Positions 61,602 through 64,000 of a DNA stretch of 64,000 bases are shown here, piece after piece. The stretch covers positions 2,480,001 to 2,544,000 of the forward strand of contig NZ_OY761461.1 of NCBI RefSeq assembly GCF_963664555.1. Direction: 5' to 3'. The notes below the pieces were generated by a model. It was not told the DNA's origin. It did not search any database and saw only the letters and a list, made by a program, of their open reading frames with translations. How positions within the stretch are numbered: position 1 is the first letter of the stretch; the number at the start of each line of letters is the position of its first letter. The DNA comes from Labilibaculum sp. Lineage in GTDB: Bacteria > Bacteroidota > Bacteroidia > Bacteroidales > Marinifilaceae. Made by a program: the position numbers and the translations under genes.

Positions 61602-63149
61602 ATGCCAAAACTGACAATAGACAATATAGCCATCAATGTTCCCGAAGGAACAACTGTTCTGAATGCCGCACGTTCTATCGGAATTGAGATTCCCAGTATG
61701 TGCTATTTCGAGGGATGCAGCAATCATCCTACCTGCATGGTTTGCATGGTGCGAAACAACAAGAATCAGCAAATGCTTCCTTCCTGTGCTACCGTTGCAA
61801 CCGAAGGAATGGATTTGGCGAGTGATGATGCAGAGGTGTTTGAAGCACGAAAAGAAGCCATCGAATTGTTGTTGAGCGATCATGTTGGCGATTGCGAGGC
61901 GCCTTGTCGCGTAGCTTGTCCGGCGTATATGGACATTCCGAAAATGAACAGATTCATTGCAGCGGGTAAATTCGGTGAGGCTTTGAAGATTGTAAAAGAG
62001 GAAATTGCTCTTCCGGGGATTTTAGGACACATCTGTTCTGCTCCTTGTGAGAAAGTTTGCCGGCGTAAGGATGTCGATCAGGCGGTTTCCATTTGTCTCT
62101 TGAAGCGAATTTCTGCAGATGAAGAGGAGTCTTTCTATTTTCCTGATAAGAGAGAAGCAAGTGGTAAAAAGGTTGCGGTTATTGGTTCCGGTCCGGCCGG
62201 ATTATCGGCAGCCTATCATTTGGTAAAAGATGGACATGCCTGCGAGCTATTCGAGAAAGAAAATCGCTTGGGAGGAAGTTTGCTTGAATCTATCGAAAAA
62301 GGGGACTTGCCTGAAGATATCCTGACAAGGGAAATAGAAATACTAAAACAATTTGGTGTGGTTTTTCTCATCGGTCAAAAAATTGAAAAAGAGAACTGGG
62401 AACAGATCAAATCAGGCTTTGATGCTGTAATTCTGGCAACAGGAAGTGGTCTTGAAAATGTGGAGGAATTAGGTTTAAAGTCAGCGAAGGCTGGCTTGTG
62501 GGTAGACGACAACACGTTCGCTGCCGATCAGACAGGAATATTTGCTACAGGAAGTGCAATCCGTGCTCAAAAAATGGCGGTAAAAGCGGTTGCTATGGGA
62601 AAAGAAACAGCATGGTCGGTAGATGAGTTTTTACGAAATGGAGAAGGGAAAGCAACAAAGCGGGCATTCAATTCACGATTTGGAACACTGCGAAAAGAAG
62701 AGCTGAGTGAGTATTTGAAAGAGTCTGTTTCGGGTGATCGTGTGGAGGCAAAATCCGATAAGGGATTTACGAAAGAGGAAGCTATGCAGGAAGCGGCCAG
62801 ATGTTTGCATTGCGATTGCCGTAAATTGGATAATTGCAAGCTTCGTGTTTGTGCAGACACACATAATGCTGATCGCAGACGGTTTTCATTTGGCGAACGA
62901 AACAGTGTGGTGAAGTATTTCGATCATGAAAGGATTATTTACGAACCCGAAAAGTGCATTAAGTGCGGACTTTGTATAGAAATTGCAGGCAAACACAAGG
63001 AGGAAACAGGCTTAACCAATATCGGACGGGGATTTACCGTTAAAGTATCGGTACCTTTTAATCAAAGCATTAACAAAGCGTTGACTGTTGCAGCAAAAGA
63101 ATGTGCAATGGCTTGTCCTACGGGAGCTTTATCGCTTCGCTCCAATTAG
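61602..63149 (+). CDS. GltD-like flavoprotein with NuoG-type Fe-S domains, NAD(P)-binding domain apparently missing
   Basis: The ATG at 61602 (MPKLTIDNIAINVP) gives 515 residues. The N-terminus is a NuoG-like [2Fe-2S] domain, Cys 34/45/48/62 (C-x10-C-x2-C-x13-C). Cys 98/102/106 and 145/149/153 form the GltD/DPYD-type [4Fe-4S] module. FAD site VAVIGSGPAGLSAAYHL (191-207) and the closing GIFATGSA (312-319) frame a flavin domain of only about 180 residues. The NAD(P)H Rossmann domain and its GGGNxAMD loop, expected between them, are not seen. The C-terminus has Cys 452/455/458/501, spaced C-x2-C-x2-C-x42-C like the N4 cluster of NuoG. It probably takes electrons from the NuoF-like partner. Confidence 0.88.
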   Translation: MPKLTIDNIAINVPEGTTVLNAARSIGIEIPSMCYFEGCSNHPTCMVCMVRNNKNQQMLPSCATVATEGMDLASDDAEVFEARKEAIELLLSDHVGDCEAPCRVACPAYMDIPKMNRFIAAGKFGEALKIVKEEIALPGILGHICSAPCEKVCRRKDVDQAVSICLLKRISADEEESFYFPDKREASGKKVAVIGSGPAGLSAAYHLVKDGHACELFEKENRLGGSLLESIEKGDLPEDILTREIEILKQFGVVFLIGQKIEKENWEQIKSGFDAVILATGSGLENVEELGLKSAKAGLWVDDNTFAADQTGIFATGSAIRAQKMAVKAVAMGKETAWSVDEFLRNGEGKATKRAFNSRFGTLRKEELSEYLKESVSGDRVEAKSDKGFTKEEAMQEAARCLHCDCRKLDNCKLRVCADTHNADRRRFSFGERNSVVKYFDHERIIYEPEKCIKCGLCIEIAGKHKEETGLTNIGRGFTVKVSVPFNQSINKALTVAAKECAMACPTGALSLRSN

Positions 63150-63247
63150 GAATTAATAATTAAAGGAGCAATATAAAAGTCCGGAGATCGGCACGCATTT
63201 AAAGGAAAGACCTGTCAGAGTCTAAAAAATAGGAGAAGAAATTAAAA
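63150..63247. other. Short gap before the last propeller gene
   Basis: The gap carries AAAGGAGCAAT near 63163 and a partial copy of the GACCTGTCAG palindrome arm. No promoter element was identified. Confidence 0.35.
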
Positions 63248-64000
63248 ATGAAGAAATTTTCACATCTCATATCTCGCATCTCACATCTTGTCAGGCGACG
63301 AGTCAATTCAATAATACTTCTGCTGTTATTGATTTTATCTGCATCAATTTCATCTTATAGTCAAAACAAACACAATTGGCTCTCGTTTCGTGGCAATTCA
63401 AGCCTTACGGGGATTACAGATGCCAATGTTCCAAAAGCACCCAAACTACTTTGGTCATATAAAACAGGCGATGCCATTAAATCATCACCCGTTATTAGCA
63501 ATGGGAACATATTTGTTGGTTCTAATGATGGGAAATTGTACGCAATTTCGAAAACAGGTGAACTAAAATGGAAGTTCGATGCCAAAACATCGGTGGAAGC
63601 CTCGCCATTATATTTGGATGGAAGCGTGTATTTCGGATCATTGGAAGGAATTTTTTACTGCTTGAATGCCACTGGTGGGGAGCTGAGATGGAAGTACGCC
63701 ACCGATGGTCAGATTTCGGGATCAGCCACTTGGTTCTGCGATAAATTGAGTAAACAGAAGAAGATTTTATTCGGAAGCTACGACTTTAATCTGCATTGTG
63801 TTGATGCAAAATCAGGCCAACTGCAATGGAAGTATGAATCTGATAATTACATCAATGGTGCTGCGTCCTGCAATGGTGAAATTGCCGTGTTTGGTGGTTG
63901 CGATGGTTTTCTGCATCAAGTGGATGTGAAAACCGGAAAGGCGAAAAACAAATTGGATATTGCCACCTACATCGCCTCATCGGTTGCGTTGGATGGGAAT
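63248..64000 (+). CDS. Exported PQQ-like beta-propeller protein, partial (runs off right edge)
   Basis: The ATG at 63248 opens a frame of 251 codons without a stop to the window end. An unusual N-region MKKFSHLISRISHLVRRRVN precedes a hydrophobic signal (IILLLLLILSASISSYSQ). The propeller starts NWLSFRGNSSLTGITDANVP, with blades SNDGKLYAISKTGELKWKF, YCLNATGGELRWKYA, CVDAKSGQLQWKYE and VDVKTGKAKNKLD. These blades are closer to the BamB/PQQ_2 consensus than those of the three tandem paralogues. It extends the locus beyond the window, so the system may be larger than what is seen here. Confidence 0.85.
   Translation, partial: MKKFSHLISRISHLVRRRVNSIILLLLLILSASISSYSQNKHNWLSFRGNSSLTGITDANVPKAPKLLWSYKTGDAIKSSPVISNGNIFVGSNDGKLYAISKTGELKWKFDAKTSVEASPLYLDGSVYFGSLEGIFYCLNATGGELRWKYATDGQISGSATWFCDKLSKQKKILFGSYDFNLHCVDAKSGQLQWKYESDNYINGAASCNGEIAVFGGCDGFLHQVDVKTGKAKNKLDIATYIASSVALDGN

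Noticed and set aside
59206..63149. Electron-bifurcating [FeFe] hydrogenase
   Set aside because: HydB- and HydC-like parts exist, but no H-cluster motifs occur in the third subunit, which is GltD-like instead.
48635..64000. PQQ-dependent alcohol/methanol dehydrogenases
   Set aside because: The propellers are too short. They lack the catalytic Asp/calcium region and the vicinal-disulfide arrangement of quinoprotein dehydrogenases, and no cytochrome or PQQ synthesis gene is nearby.

Overview
The window looks like a chromosomal segment of an AT-rich Bacteroidota bacterium, most likely from the marine Bacteroidales/Marinilabiliales group. This is inferred from the gene families (eukaryote-type GT3 glycogen synthase fused to an alpha-glucan phosphorylase, pyrophosphate-type phosphofructokinase, membrane MutS-like ATPase, M13 and S9 lipoprotein peptidases), from several promoters matching the Bacteroidota consensus TTTG-N19/20-TAnnTTTG, and from the near absence of Shine-Dalgarno sequences. 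No rRNA, tRNA or CRISPR array was seen.

Layout. 1-1.2 kb: minus-strand cluster of tiny two-helix membrane proteins, with a near-identical gene pair about 842 bp apart. 1.6-3.6 kb: one unrecognised protein, then about 1.2 kb of non-coding DNA rich in repeats and palindromes. 3.6-17.8 kb: a glycogen/alpha-glucan island with debranching enzyme, GT4 glycosyltransferase, GH57 amylase and a 1413-residue synthase-phosphorylase fusion on the plus strand, and branching enzyme plus GH13 amylase on the minus strand. A 34-residue Lys-rich protein and a methyltransferase lie between the two halves. 18.0-28.2 kb: PEP carboxylase, a Crp/Fnr regulator, an MsrQ-like haem membrane protein, the ModABC molybdate importer, a GAF protein and MnmA. 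28.4-39.5 kb: M13, S41 and S9 peptidases, a MutS-like ATPase, PurU, PPi-PFK and a GC-richer possibly structured element at 37.29-37.41 kb. 39.5-41.3 kb: an intact IS1182-type insertion sequence. 41.3-48.2 kb: oxidative-stress genes (superoxide reductase-like protein, AhpC-type peroxiredoxin), an esterase, a MORN-repeat protein, a six-hairpin glycosidase and an OB-fold lipoprotein.

The most unusual part is 48.6 kb to the right edge, about 15 kb of co-directional genes. It encodes six PQQ-like beta-propeller proteins (three tandem paralogues, one signal-anchored, one with three membrane helices, one cut by the edge), an NHL-like propeller, a 68-residue Tat-exported protein with four cysteines, a Tat-exported multi-cluster ferredoxin, a NapH/NosR-type membrane polyferredoxin, a NuoE-NuoF fusion with extra ferredoxin clusters, and a GltD-like flavoprotein carrying NuoG-type Fe-S motifs but apparently lacking its own NAD(P)H-binding domain. 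The simplest reading is an electron path from cytosolic NADH through Fe-S/flavin subunits and a membrane polyferredoxin to the periplasm, with beta-propellers as redox partners, scaffolds or substrate binders. No terminal reductase is visible inside the window. I do not recognise this assembly as a named system.

Glycogen metabolism hangs together: GT3 synthase normally uses UDP-glucose and no ADP-glucose pyrophosphorylase gene is present. GlgB makes branches, the GT35 half with the debranching enzyme mobilises glucan, and PPi-PFK and PEP carboxylase handle downstream glycolytic carbon.
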